Shown: in pieces, positions 21,076 through 30,170 of the stretch
How positions within the stretch are numbered: the stretch's first letter is position 1
Layout of the letters: each line of letters starts with the position of its first letter
Assembly (NCBI GenBank): GCA_963837655.1
Contig: CAWIOK010000002.1
Coordinates: 1 to 64,000 of the forward strand
Reading direction: 5' to 3'
DNA: 64,000 nucleotides
From: CAVVSD01 sp963837655
GTDB taxonomy: Bacteria; Actinomycetota; Thermoleophilia; Solirubrobacterales; Solirubrobacteraceae
Made by a program: the position numbers and the translations under genes
Notes under the pieces: model-generated
The model's input: the letters and a program-made list of their open reading frames with translations, nothing else
The model's database searches: none
Told to the model about the DNA's origin: nothing

Positions 21076-21444
21076 TCAGGCCGTCGCGGCCGCCTTCACG
21101 TGGTCGATGACGGCGTTGAACTCCGCGCTGGGGGAGAAGTCGACGTACTCGGTGTCCTCCAACGCCTCCGGCGCGTGCCCGGGACCCCAGTAGAAGGCGT
21201 CGCCGGCGCCGAAGTCGACGGCGCCGTCGGCCGTGTGCATCCGGATGCGCCCACTGATCACGTAGCCCCAGTGGGGGCACTGGCACAGATCGTCGGGGAG
21301 TCCGTGCAGCAGCGGGGCGAGGTTCGCCCCGCCCGGGAGTCGCATGAAGCCGATGCTCAGGCCGCCGCCGGCCTCCTGCGTTCGCAGCTCGACGCCGTCG
21401 CCCTCGATGGCGACCGGGACATTGCGGTTGGTGAAACGTTGCAT
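21076..21444 (-). CDS. Cupin-domain protein
   Basis: The 122-residue single cupin barrel contains HWGYVISGRIRMHTADG (cupin motif 1) and GDAFYWGPGHAPEAL (motif 2 region). One or two His could bind a metal. It starts 10 bp after the FAD-oxidase stop, so the two are co-transcribed. Small cupins of this type may act as isomerases or dioxygenases, or bind the product of a partner enzyme. The role here is not known. Confidence 0.75.
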   Translation of the reverse strand: MQRFTNRNVPVAIEGDGVELRTQEAGGGLSIGFMRLPGGANLAPLLHGLPDDLCQCPHWGYVISGRIRMHTADGAVDFGAGDAFYWGPGHAPEALEDTEYVDFSPSAEFNAVIDHVKAAATA

Positions 21445-21454
21445 GTCGTCCCCT

Positions 21455-22851
21455 TCAGGGCTCGATGTTCTGGTTGACGCGGAAGCGGTTGCCCGGGTCG
21501 TAGCGGCGCTTCACCGCGACGAGGCGGTCGAAGTTGTCGCCGTAGCTGGCGCGGACCCGGTCGGAGCCCTCGTCGTGCATCATCATGTTCACGTAGGCCC
21601 CGCCCGCCGAGTGCGGGTGCAGGTCCTCCCAGTAGTCGCGCGCCCAGCGGTGATCTCCGGGACGTTCGCGGGGTCGGGGTCCACTCCGACGATCACCATG
21701 CCGTAGCGCGAGCCGCGGTACGCCCATGGCGTCGCGCCGGGCGCGGGGTCGGCCCCGGCGCCGTCGATCGGGTACAGGTGCATGGTCGACTGCATCGTGG
21801 GCAGCTGCCGCGCGTGCTCGACGTGGCACGCGATGACCTCGTCGCCGAGCTCGTCGACGAAGTCGGCCTTCCAGTACCACTGGTGGCCGGGCGGGTAGAG
21901 CGCATCGAACGCCGACTGCAGCGCCGGAAACGGCATCGCGTGCACGCCGTGCAGCGCCGGCGGGCCGAACTCGGCGATCGGCGCGAAGATCGCGTCGGCC
22001 TCCTCCGCCGCCCCGGTCCAGCACCAGACGACGCCGCACATCTTCTGCAGGTGCAGCTCCTCCGGGAACGGCGGCGCAGGCGGGACGGTGAGGAACGCGA
22101 AGAACCCGGTGAGCTCGCGTGGGGCGGACAGCATGAGATCGTCGTAGAAGCGCATGACGTCGGGGGCGCGCTCCAGCGGCCACAGCGTGGGTCCGCCGAT
22201 CACGTCGCGCACGGGGTGCGCGCGGAACTCGAAGGACGTCACGACGCCGAAGTTGCCGCCGCCGCCGCGCAGCCCCCAGAACAGCTCGGGCTCGGAGTCC
22301 TCGCTCGCGGTGATCAGGCGGCCGTCCGCGAGCACCACCTCGGCCGACAGGAGGTTGTCGATGGTCAGCCCATGGCGGCGGGTGAGATGTCCCAGCCCTC
22401 CGCCCAGCGTGAGGCCGCCGACGCCGGTCGTCGAGATGATCCCGCTCGGCACGGCGAGCCCGAAGGCGTGCGTCGCGTGGTCGACGTCCCCCCAGACGCA
22501 CCCGCCCTCGACGCGGACCGTGCGCGCCGTGGGATCGACATGGATCCCGCGCATCTCCGACAGGTCGATGACGAGGCCGTCGTCGCAGACGCCGAGCCCG
22601 CCGGCGTTGTGGCCGCCGCCCCGGATCGACACGAGCAGGTCGCTGCGCTCGGCCGTGCGGACCGCCGCGATGACGTCGGCGACGTCGCTGCATCGCGCGA
22701 TGAGCCCGGGACGGCGGTCGATCATCGCGTTGTAGACCGCGCGCGCCTCGTCGTAGTCCGCGTCGCCGGGACCGATGAGCCGGCCGCGGAAGCTGCCGGC
22801 GAGCTCGGCGGAGACGACGTCGCGGATGTCGCTGGAGATCACAGATGCCAT
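21455..22851 (-). pseudogene. BBE-like FAD-linked oxidoreductase (single frameshift)
   Basis: This is a vanillyl-alcohol-oxidase-fold flavoprotein. The FAD-binding loop is SIRGGGHNAGG, with the His that carries covalent FAD. The segment TTGVGGLTLGGGLGHLTRRHG is present, but the second anchoring Cys of two-point berberine-bridge enzymes is replaced. The C-terminal BBE segment (RRYDPGNRFRVNQNIEP) lies in another frame. One base is off near 21655, between VPEI and RWARDYWEDLHP, so the protein would otherwise be complete at about 465 residues. The start is at MASVISSD. It forms an operon with the cupin and is divergent from the LAL regulator across a 20-bp palindrome. Confidence 0.8.
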
Positions 22852-22900
22852 CGCACTTGCTCCTTGTCCGGGGATGACGACGAACCTATGTCCGCCGACC

Positions 22901-22920
22901 GGACCCGTCATGACGGGTCC
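22901..22920. promoter_or_regulatory. 20-bp perfect palindrome, likely operator between FAD oxidase and LAL regulator
   Basis: GGACCCGTCATGACGGGTCC is identical to its reverse complement. It lies in the only divergent intergenic space between the oxidase start and the regulator start, about 50 bp from the former and 80 bp from the latter. That is the expected layout for a dimeric regulator acting on one or both promoters. Confidence 0.6.
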
Positions 22921-23000
22921 TGACCCACTTTGCGCCCGTGGCAGCCGCGACGGGCTGCCGCCCGCGGTGATCAGGTCTGACTATGGTTGGGGGGACCTGC

Positions 23001-25964
23001 ATGCCAGCAAGGGACTCCCCGCTTCCGGGTCTTCTGCGGCTCCCGCCGTCGCTGCCCTTCGTCGGTCGGACGGCCGAGATCGCTGCGCTCGCTCAGCTCG
23101 GCGCGGAGGCCGCTCGCGACGGCCGGCGTGTCGCGATCGTCCAGGGGGAGCCCGGCTCGGGGAAGACCCGGCTGGCTCGCCAGGTCGCCGAGCACGCGAT
23201 TGCGACGGGCGCCATCGTCCTCTACGGCGCGTGCGACTCGTCGCTGTCGTTGCCCTACCAGCCGATCGTCGAGACGCTCGAGCAGCTCGCCGAGCACGAC
23301 CCCGCGGCGTTGGCCGAGGTCGTCGGCGGCCCTCGCGGGGCCGAGCTCCTCGCGCTCATGCCCGAGCTGTCGGACCCTGTGCGCCCGCCCCCGGAGGAGG
23401 GTCCGCAGCACAGCGGGGGCCGCTTCCGCCTGCACGGCGCGATCGCGGATGCGCTCTGCGCAGCCGCACGCTCGCGTCCGGTCGTACTCGTGCTCGACGA
23501 CATCCACTGGGCCGAGGCGCCGACGCTGCACCTGCTCGGGCACCTGGCCCGCGCGACGGCGGACGCGCGGCTGCTCGTCCTTGCGACCGCGCGCAACGTG
23601 GATGCCGACGCCTCGCCCGACCTCGCCGACGCTCTTGCAGAGCTGCGCCGTCAGGACGGCGTCACCCGTGTCCAGCTCGGCGGTCTCACGACGGACGAGA
23701 TCGAGGAGCTCCTGGCAGGTCTGGCCCCGGGCGTGAGCGCGTCCGCGGCGCACGCGCTGGCCGGGGCCCTGGCCGATCTGACCGACGGGAACGCCTTCCT
23801 CGTCGCTGAACTCGGCCAGCACCTGGCCGACGCGGGTCTGCTCGAGCAGCCCGCCGCGAGCACGCCGACCCTGGAGGCGATCGGGATCCCGCAGGGCGTC
23901 CGTGAGGTCATCGACCAGCGACTCGCACGGATGGCGGATACCACGCGCGACGTGCTGGAGCTCGTCGCCATGGGACCGCGGGGGATCGAGCTGCCGGTGT
24001 TGCGCGCGGCGCTGTCCAGTGACGACGGGAGCCTGCTGCGCGCACTCGACGAGGCGGCCAGCACCCGCATGCTCGTCGAGCTGCCGGGGACCCGGATCGC
24101 CTACGGCTTCCGGCACGAGCTCCTTCGCCGCGCGGTCGCCGACGGACTCCCTGCGCCGCGCCGGGCCGCGCTGCACCTCCGCGTCGCGACTGCGCTGGAG
24201 CAGGCCCACGGAGTGCAGGCGGAGCGCGCGGTGAACGACCTCGCCCTGCACTTCGCGGCCGCAGCCGACCTGGGCGGTCGCGAGCGCGCGGTGCATTACG
24301 GCCTGCGCGCCGCTGAGCTGGCGATGCGCTCGTTCGCCTACGAAGAGGCCGCGCGCCGACTCCGCGACGCGCTCGAGCTCGGGATCGACGATCCACTGCG
24401 CCGAGCGCAGGCGCTGCTGGTGCTCGGCGACGCCTGTCATCGGTCCGCGAACGCCCCCGAGGCGCTCGAGAGCTACGCGGCGGCAGCCGCGGTGGCGCGG
24501 GAGCTCGGGGACGGCGACGTGCTCGCGGCGGCCGCGATCGGCTTCGAGAACGCGTGCTGGCGGCCAGGGATCTCCGACGCCCGCTCGCTCGCGCTGCTGG
24601 AGGAGGCCAACGCGCTCGTCAGCGAGGGCGACGGGCCACTGCGGGTGCGCCTGCTCGCCGCGCTGAGCCGGGCCCGCGCCTACCGGGGGGACCATCGCGC
24701 CGCTGCCGAGCTCTGGCAGCGGGCGGTCGACATGGCGCGAGATGTGGCGGATCCGCGTAGCCTCGGCGTCACGCTGATGCACGCCGTCTGGACGCGCGGC
24801 GCGCGGGATCCGTCGACTGTGCTCGCCTCGCTCGACGAGGCGATCGACCTGTTCGGCACGACCGGGGACGTCGACTACCGACACGAGGCCAACAGCTTCC
24901 GGCTCAGTCTGTTGCTGGAGGCGTTCGACACGGACGCCATGCGCCGCGAGCTCCCGGCGTTCGGACGCGAGGCCGAGCACTCCGGGCAGCCCTTCTACCT
25001 GCACATCGTCGCCTACATGGGATCGACGCTCGCAGTCTGCGACGGGAGGCTCGCCGACGCACGCGCGTCGGCGACGGAGGCGTTCGACCTCAGCCGCCAG
25101 TTCGACGAGGACGCGTCGGCCATCCATGGCATCCAGCGCTTCACGCTCCAGCGAGAGCTGGGCCGCCTCGGCGTGCTCGCGCCGCTCATCCGCCGCGTGG
25201 TCGCCGACGGCGGCGACCATGGAGCCTGGGGGCCCGCGCTCGCCCTCCTCCTCGCCGAGTTGGGGATGCGCGACGAGGCGGCGTCCGAGCTGCAGCGGCT
25301 GTCGGCCGACGACCTCGCGGGCGTCCCTCGCGGCGGCCTGCGCCTGGCTGGACTCGTCTACCTGGCGGACACCTGCGCCCTTGTGGGCGATGCGGCGGTC
25401 GCAGAGCTGCTGTACGGCGAGCTGCTCGAGCTGGCTGGGACGAACATCGTCATCGGCCAGGCGATCGCGTGCTACGGGGCGGCGGATCGCCACCTCGGCG
25501 TGCTGGCCGCGATGGTCGGGGACCTGCGCACCGCCGAGGAGCACTTCGAGGCGGCCCTCGAGCTCAACGGCCGCATGCGCTCACCCACGTGGCTCGCGCA
25601 CACCCGCTACGAGTACGCCTGCGCGTTGCGCAGGCGGGGGACAGCTGCCGATCTGGCACGTGCCGACCAGCTGCTGGCGCAGGCGCTCGTCGCGGCGCGG
25701 CAGTTCGGGCTGCACGCGCTCGCCGGACGCGCGGAGCGCGAAGGCGCCGCCGTCGCGGAGCTGCCCGACTCCCTGTCCGCGCGCGAAGTTCAGGTGCTGC
25801 GCCTCGTCGCGAGCGGGCGGTCGAACCGCGAGATCGGCGAGTCGCTGCAGATCAGCCAGCACACCGCCGCCAACCACGTCCGCAGCATCCTCTTCAAGAC
25901 GGGCTGCGCGAATCGCACCGAGGCCGCCGCGTATGCCTACAGACATCAGCTCGTCGCGCGGTGA
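23001..25964 (+). CDS. LAL-type LuxR family transcriptional regulator with AAA ATPase
   Basis: The protein has about 987 residues. The N-terminal ATPase has Walker A GEPGSGKTR (about 50) and Walker B VVLVLDDIHWAEA (about 160). A long helical TPR-like region follows, then a C-terminal LuxR helix-turn-helix, LSAREVQVLRLVASGRSNRE with the recognition helix region SQHTAANHVRSILFKTG. Large ATP-binding LuxR regulators usually activate catabolic or secondary-metabolite genes. The divergent FAD-oxidase/cupin operon is the obvious candidate target. ATG 23001 is preceded by GGGGGGA and is favoured over ATG 22983. Confidence 0.9.
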   Translation: MPARDSPLPGLLRLPPSLPFVGRTAEIAALAQLGAEAARDGRRVAIVQGEPGSGKTRLARQVAEHAIATGAIVLYGACDSSLSLPYQPIVETLEQLAEHDPAALAEVVGGPRGAELLALMPELSDPVRPPPEEGPQHSGGRFRLHGAIADALCAAARSRPVVLVLDDIHWAEAPTLHLLGHLARATADARLLVLATARNVDADASPDLADALAELRRQDGVTRVQLGGLTTDEIEELLAGLAPGVSASAAHALAGALADLTDGNAFLVAELGQHLADAGLLEQPAASTPTLEAIGIPQGVREVIDQRLARMADTTRDVLELVAMGPRGIELPVLRAALSSDDGSLLRALDEAASTRMLVELPGTRIAYGFRHELLRRAVADGLPAPRRAALHLRVATALEQAHGVQAERAVNDLALHFAAAADLGGRERAVHYGLRAAELAMRSFAYEEAARRLRDALELGIDDPLRRAQALLVLGDACHRSANAPEALESYAAAAAVARELGDGDVLAAAAIGFENACWRPGISDARSLALLEEANALVSEGDGPLRVRLLAALSRARAYRGDHRAAAELWQRAVDMARDVADPRSLGVTLMHAVWTRGARDPSTVLASLDEAIDLFGTTGDVDYRHEANSFRLSLLLEAFDTDAMRRELPAFGREAEHSGQPFYLHIVAYMGSTLAVCDGRLADARASATEAFDLSRQFDEDASAIHGIQRFTLQRELGRLGVLAPLIRRVVADGGDHGAWGPALALLLAELGMRDEAASELQRLSADDLAGVPRGGLRLAGLVYLADTCALVGDAAVAELLYGELLELAGTNIVIGQAIACYGAADRHLGVLAAMVGDLRTAEEHFEAALELNGRMRSPTWLAHTRYEYACALRRRGTAADLARADQLLAQALVAARQFGLHALAGRAEREGAAVAELPDSLSAREVQVLRLVASGRSNREIGESLQISQHTAANHVRSILFKTGCANRTEAAAYAYRHQLVAR

Positions 25965-25983
25965 GTACGCGTACGATTGTGCG

Positions 25984-26241
25984 ATGCCGCTGTTCATGAT
26001 CGAACGTCGCTACGCGGAGCAGCTCGAGGTCGACAGCAACGTCGTCCGGGAGGTCGACGCGATCAACGCGGATGAGGACGTCCGGTGGGTCGTGTCGTTC
26101 CTGACGGCCGACAAGCTGCGCTCCTACTGCCTGTACGAGGCCTCGTCGCCCGACGCCATCCTCGCCGCCGCCGATCGTGCCGGGCTGCCGGCCGACGTGA
26201 TCAGTCAGGTCGACGAGGTCGATCCCGCGCTCCTGCGCTGA
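25984..26241 (+). CDS. DUF4242-like small protein
   Basis: The 85-residue soluble protein reads MPLFMIERRYAEQLEVD and then WVVSFLTADKLRSYCLYEA. This resembles DUF4242 proteins, small alpha/beta (ferredoxin-like) folds related to stress-associated metal-binding barrels. It begins about 20 bp after the LAL regulator stop and is likely read from the same transcript. No catalytic motif is evident. About 200 bp downstream hold no convincing gene. Confidence 0.65.
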   Translation: MPLFMIERRYAEQLEVDSNVVREVDAINADEDVRWVVSFLTADKLRSYCLYEASSPDAILAAADRAGLPADVISQVDEVDPALLR

Positions 26242-26460
26242 GCCTCTGGCTGCCGCTGCGGATCTCCATGTCGGATTCGGCGAGCGTGATCGGCAGCATC
26301 CTGGACCACGGTCGCTGCCTCACGGGCACCCGCTCCCCCGACGATGCCCAGTGGCGGTCCGACGAGCGCCTGAAGGACGCGCCGGACCCGCGCGGGATAC
26401 TGTCCCCGGGCAGGCAGGGGATCTGGCCGGAGGCCAACGGACTGCAATAAGGTGTATGGG

Positions 26461-27981
26461 ATGCCGCGCCGCGCTACGCTCGTCGTCCTGGCCTGCGCCG
26501 CCCTGTGCGCGGGCAGCGTTTCGACGGCGCACGCGGCCGTGATCAAGCCGCCCCTGCGCACGTCCGGCGCGAAGATGGTGGACCGCGACGGGCGCACCGT
26601 CGTGATCCAGGGCGTCAACTGGTTCGGCTTCGAGACGAGCGCCCACGTCGTGCACGGGCTCTGGTCGCGCGACCTCGACGACGTCATGCGCCAGATCCGC
26701 GGCATGGGCTTCAACACCATCCGGCTGCCGTTCTCGCTGCAGGCGCTGGACTCCTCCGCGCCGGTCACGGGCCCGGACTTCTCCGGCGGCAAGAACGCCG
26801 CCCTGCAGGGCAAGACGCCCCAGCAGGCCATGGACGTCGTCGTCGACGCCGCGGCGCACGCGGGGCTGATGGTGCTGCTGGAGAACCACTCGCTTGCCGA
26901 CGACGGCTACTCCTACGGCCTCTGGTACGGGCAGGCCGGCTACGACGAGGACGCCTGGGTCGCCAAATGGCAGGCGCTCGCCCGCCGCTACCGCGACCGG
27001 TCCAACGTCATCGGCGCCGACCTCAAGAACGAGCCGCATGGCGACGCGACGTGGGGCACCGGGGGACCGACCGACTGGCGCCGCGCCGCGACCCGCGCGG
27101 GCAACGCCGTCACCGCCCTCGCGCCGGACTGGCTCATCGTGGTCGAGGGCATCGAGAAGCCTGTCGCCGGCGGCAAGCTCTCAACGCACTGGTGGGGCGG
27201 CAACCTGGAGGGCGTTCGCCGCGACCCGGTGCGCCTCCGGCGCGCCAACCGCCTCGTGTACTCGCCCCACGAGTACGGTCCCGGCGTCTTCCCGCAGCCG
27301 TGGTTCGGCAAGCCCGACACCGCGAAGCAGCTCCGGCGCCGCTGGCACGACGGCTGGGGCTTCATCGCCGAGGACGGCATCGCGCCGCTGCTCATCGGCG
27401 AGTTCGGCGGGCGCAAGACCGACCTCTCCAGCGACGAGGGTCGCTGGCAGCGTCAGTTCCTCGACTATCTCGCGCGCAGCGGTATCTCCTGGACGTACTG
27501 GGCGCTGAACCCCGACTCGGGTGACACCGGCGGCGTGCTGTCCGACGACTGGAACACCGTCGTCTCCGGCAAGCTCACGCTGCTGCAGCGCACGATCCGC
27601 CGTCAGCGCATCGCGTTCCGCGCCGCGGGCGGCGTGGCGCCGTCAAAGCGAGTCGCGAAGCCGGTCTCCGCGCCCAAGCCTAAGCCTCGACCTGAGGGTC
27701 AGAATGGGCTGAAGGCGACCGTCGTCGTCGAATCGCGCTGGGATGCGGGGTGGTGCGGGCATCTGGAGATCACCGGGTCCGACGGCGCGGACCTCTCGGC
27801 AGCGACGATCGGGTTCACACTGGCCGCCGGGACGCGCATCACGCAGAGCTGGAACGGCGACTTCTCCGGTGCGGAGGGCCGCGTGCGCGTGCGCCTGCCC
27901 GCGTGGGCGAAGGCGCCCATGAGCGCCACCGGCTTCTGCGTGTCCGGGACCGGCGCGGCCAGCGACGTTCGCGTCGGCTGA
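26461..27981 (+). CDS. Secreted GH5-family glycoside hydrolase (cellulase-like) with C-terminal CBM2-like domain
   Basis: The 506-residue protein has a Sec signal (to about residue 26), then a GH5 barrel. QGVNWFGFET and NTIRLPFS are the early strands, the acid/base Glu is E191 in KNEPHGDATWG, the His is in YSPHEYG, and the nucleophile is E314 in LIGEFGG. After a Pro/Lys linker near residue 400 comes a beta-sandwich with conserved Trp (ESRWDAGWCGHLEITG, QSWNGDF) and two Cys, like a family 2 carbohydrate-binding module. It should cut beta-1,4-glucans or related polysaccharide outside the cell. ATG 26461 with upstream AAGG is preferred over GTG 26452. A membrane glycosyltransferase follows two genes later. 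Confidence 0.88.
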   Translation: MPRRATLVVLACAALCAGSVSTAHAAVIKPPLRTSGAKMVDRDGRTVVIQGVNWFGFETSAHVVHGLWSRDLDDVMRQIRGMGFNTIRLPFSLQALDSSAPVTGPDFSGGKNAALQGKTPQQAMDVVVDAAAHAGLMVLLENHSLADDGYSYGLWYGQAGYDEDAWVAKWQALARRYRDRSNVIGADLKNEPHGDATWGTGGPTDWRRAATRAGNAVTALAPDWLIVVEGIEKPVAGGKLSTHWWGGNLEGVRRDPVRLRRANRLVYSPHEYGPGVFPQPWFGKPDTAKQLRRRWHDGWGFIAEDGIAPLLIGEFGGRKTDLSSDEGRWQRQFLDYLARSGISWTYWALNPDSGDTGGVLSDDWNTVVSGKLTLLQRTIRRQRIAFRAAGGVAPSKRVAKPVSAPKPKPRPEGQNGLKATVVVESRWDAGWCGHLEITGSDGADLSAATIGFTLAAGTRITQSWNGDFSGAEGRVRVRLPAWAKAPMSATGFCVSGTGAASDVRVG

Positions 27982-28007
27982 GCCGGATCCCCCTACCGTG
28001 CACGGGG

Positions 28008-28475
28008 ATGTCCGACGACAACCAGATCAGCCCTGAGGGCCTCGAGGCCCTGAAGGCCGAGATCCAGCGTCTCGAGGAGGTCGAGCGACCTGCCATCGCC
28101 GACCGCATCCGGACCGCGCGCGAGTGGGGCGATCTCAAGGAGAACGCCGAGTACCACTCGGCCAAGAACGACCAGTCGTTCCTCGAGACTCGCATCCTGC
28201 GCCTGAACCAGCGCCTGCGGGCCGCGAACGTCGTGGACGGGCCGGCCACCGGTGGCGCGATCGGCTTCGGCAGCGAGGTCCGCGTGCGCGACGAGCAGTC
28301 GGGCAAGGAGCTGACGTGGCGCCTCGTCGGCGCGACCGAGGCTGATCTCTCTGCCGGGCGCCTCTCGGTGGAGTCCCCGGTGGCGCAGGCGCTCACCGGA
28401 CACCGGGAGGGCGACGACGTCGCCGTGCAGACCCCGCGCGGCGAGCGCCGCTACACGATCCTCGGCGTTTCCTAG
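28008..28475 (+). CDS. greA: Transcription elongation factor GreA
   Basis: The 155-residue protein has the GreA layout. The N-terminal antiparallel coiled coil has the acidic tip REWGDLKENAEYHSAKNDQ (about 40-58), which carries the Asp/Glu pair that enters the RNA polymerase secondary channel. The C-terminal FKBP-like domain ends in RRYTILGVS. It stimulates cleavage of backtracked RNA. Its position between a secreted glycosidase and a polysaccharide synthase is unusual but probably reflects simple adjacency. Confidence 0.93.
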   Translation: MSDDNQISPEGLEALKAEIQRLEEVERPAIADRIRTAREWGDLKENAEYHSAKNDQSFLETRILRLNQRLRAANVVDGPATGGAIGFGSEVRVRDEQSGKELTWRLVGATEADLSAGRLSVESPVAQALTGHREGDDVAVQTPRGERRYTILGVS

Positions 28476-28598
28476 CGTCTTCCGGTGTGCCGCGGCCTGG
28501 CGCCGCGGATGGTGCGGGACCTGTTGCGAGACCTTGCCAGTTCTGGCAACGGATTGTGGTGTGTTGTGCGCATGTGCGGGTCCCTGACAAAGCGGAGC

Positions 28599-29963
28599 AT
28601 GCTCGTCATGGCCGCTTCGACAGACACCACGACTCCCGACCAGGACATCACCTGGTTCGACGAGGATGACGACCGACTCACCCGCTTCGCCAAGACGGCG
28701 AGCCAAGACGTCGTCGCCTACCGACCGCCGGTGCCGCAGGCACCGCCCGCCTCCCGCGTCGCCCGGCGGGTCGCGCGGCTCTACCAGGACGCCTCGCTTG
28801 CGCTCTTCCGCATGCGCAACAAGCAGCCCCGGACCGCGACCGGCTCCGTCTGCGTCGTCGTCCCGGCGCACAACGAGGAGGACACGATCGCCCGGACGAT
28901 CACGGCGCTGCTCAAGCAGTCGCGCCGTCCCGACCGGATCGTGATCGTCGCCGACAACTGCACCGACCGCACCGTCGAGATCGCCCGGTCCTTCGGCCGG
29001 CGCGTGACGGTCATCGAGACCGTCGGCAACAAGCATCGCAAGGTCGGGGCGCTGACCCTCGGATGGCAGCAGCACGTGTCGCAAGGGTTCGACTACATGC
29101 TCGGCGTCGACGCGGACACCGTCCTCTCGCCCAACTCCCTCGAGGACCTCGAGCAGGAGCTCATGGAGAACCCGAAGGCCGGCGGCATCATGGCCCGCTA
29201 CACCTTCGATCCCGAGCTCGGGCAGACGAAGTTCGCCCGCCTGCTCATCCGCCTGCAGCGGATGGAGTTCTCCTCCTGGACCCTGGACATCCTCCACCGC
29301 CGCCGCAACACGTACGTGCTCGGCGGGCAGGCCACGCTGTTCCGCGTCAAGGCCCTCCAGGAGGTCGTCGACGGCGAGCGCCGTCACTCCCCCTGGGATC
29401 CGGAGGCGCAGGTCGAGGACATGGAGCTCACCTGGGCGCTCAACTCGCGCGGCTGGGACTGCAAGGTGTCGGCGACCGCCCGTGCCTACGCCGGCCCGAT
29501 GTACACGCTGAAGTCCCTCTGGGCCCAGCGCCGCAAGTGGGACGAGGGCATGATCCGGCTGCTGCTGGGCTCCAAGCTCGGGTCCGCGACGATCTATCCC
29601 TGGCGGATCCAGCTCAAGAGCGCGCTCAACGCGCTGACCCGCGCGCTGTTCATCGTCCTGCTCACCGCCTCGATCGCGGTCGGCGCCTTCGCCTGGAACT
29701 GGATCTGGATCGTCCCGCCGATCCTCGCGATCCTGCTCAACCTCAAGCACGCTCGCAAGATCCCTGGTCGGAGCCGCGCTGATCTCGTCATGGCGGGCAC
29801 GCTGGTGCTCGTCGAGATCTACTGCATGTTCCGCCTGCTCGCCTGGTTCACATCCTGGATGACGGTCATCGCCGGCATCCGCCGCGACGGCTGGGCCCGC
29901 CAGTACAAGGCCGAGGGTCTGCCCTCCGGCCAGACGCAGATCGCAGTCGGGGAGGTCGTGTAG
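28599..29963 (+). CDS. Membrane family 2 glycosyltransferase (processive polysaccharide synthase-like)
   Basis: The protein has about 454 residues. The cytoplasmic GT-A domain starts at VCVVVPAHNEEDTIAR and has the metal-binding LGVDADT, the catalytic Asp region QVEDMELTW, and WAQRRKWDEG, a Q-x-x-R-W-like acceptor motif. Two to four transmembrane helices follow (ALFIVLLTASIAVGAF, WIWIVPPILAILL, VLVEIYCMFRLLAW). Together these resemble BcsA, PgaC or hyaluronan synthases that polymerise and export a beta-linked glycan. No PilZ domain is seen. ATG 28599 follows a purine-rich AGCGGAG. The upstream GH5 enzyme could trim the product. Confidence 0.85.
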   Translation: MLVMAASTDTTTPDQDITWFDEDDDRLTRFAKTASQDVVAYRPPVPQAPPASRVARRVARLYQDASLALFRMRNKQPRTATGSVCVVVPAHNEEDTIARTITALLKQSRRPDRIVIVADNCTDRTVEIARSFGRRVTVIETVGNKHRKVGALTLGWQQHVSQGFDYMLGVDADTVLSPNSLEDLEQELMENPKAGGIMARYTFDPELGQTKFARLLIRLQRMEFSSWTLDILHRRRNTYVLGGQATLFRVKALQEVVDGERRHSPWDPEAQVEDMELTWALNSRGWDCKVSATARAYAGPMYTLKSLWAQRRKWDEGMIRLLLGSKLGSATIYPWRIQLKSALNALTRALFIVLLTASIAVGAFAWNWIWIVPPILAILLNLKHARKIPGRSRADLVMAGTLVLVEIYCMFRLLAWFTSWMTVIAGIRRDGWARQYKAEGLPSGQTQIAVGEVV

Positions 29964-29965
29964 CC

Positions 29966-30100
29966 ATGCGAGACACTCTGAACCACGTCCTCAGCGCTCC
30001 GCTGGACATCGGCTGGAAGGTCCTCACCGCACTGACCCTCCTCGCCGTCCTGGACATGACCCGCACCCTCCTGCGCCGCGTGCGCCACCTCTTCCCCTGA
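29966..30100 (+). CDS. Small membrane protein (44 aa) downstream of the glycosyltransferase
   Basis: The ORF starts 2 bp after the glycosyltransferase stop and encodes one hydrophobic helix (KVLTALTLLAVLDM) with basic ends (TRTLLRRVRHLF). Codon third positions are nearly all G or C. It is likely a co-translated accessory subunit of the polysaccharide synthase, but it has no recognised family. A strong terminator follows. Confidence 0.55.
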   Translation: MRDTLNHVLSAPLDIGWKVLTALTLLAVLDMTRTLLRRVRHLFP

Positions 30101-30136
30101 CGAGGCGGCCAGCCACATCAAGGGGATAGATGACCG

Positions 30137-30162
30137 AAGGCCCGCTCATCCGAGCGGGCCTT
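30137..30162. terminator. Bidirectional intrinsic terminator
   Basis: AAGGCCCGCTC and GAGCGGGCCTT form a perfect 11-bp stem with a 4-base loop, followed by TTCGTCTGTCT. It sits between the convergent ends of the GH5-GT2 gene set and the pyrophosphatase gene, and can serve both strands. Confidence 0.88.
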
Positions 30163-30170
30163 TCGTCTGT

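Noticed and set aside
26268..26450. Possible 60-residue ORF between the DUF4242 and GH5 genes
   Set aside because: Low-complexity sequence, no clear ribosome site and no recognisable pattern. It is more likely untranslated promoter region.
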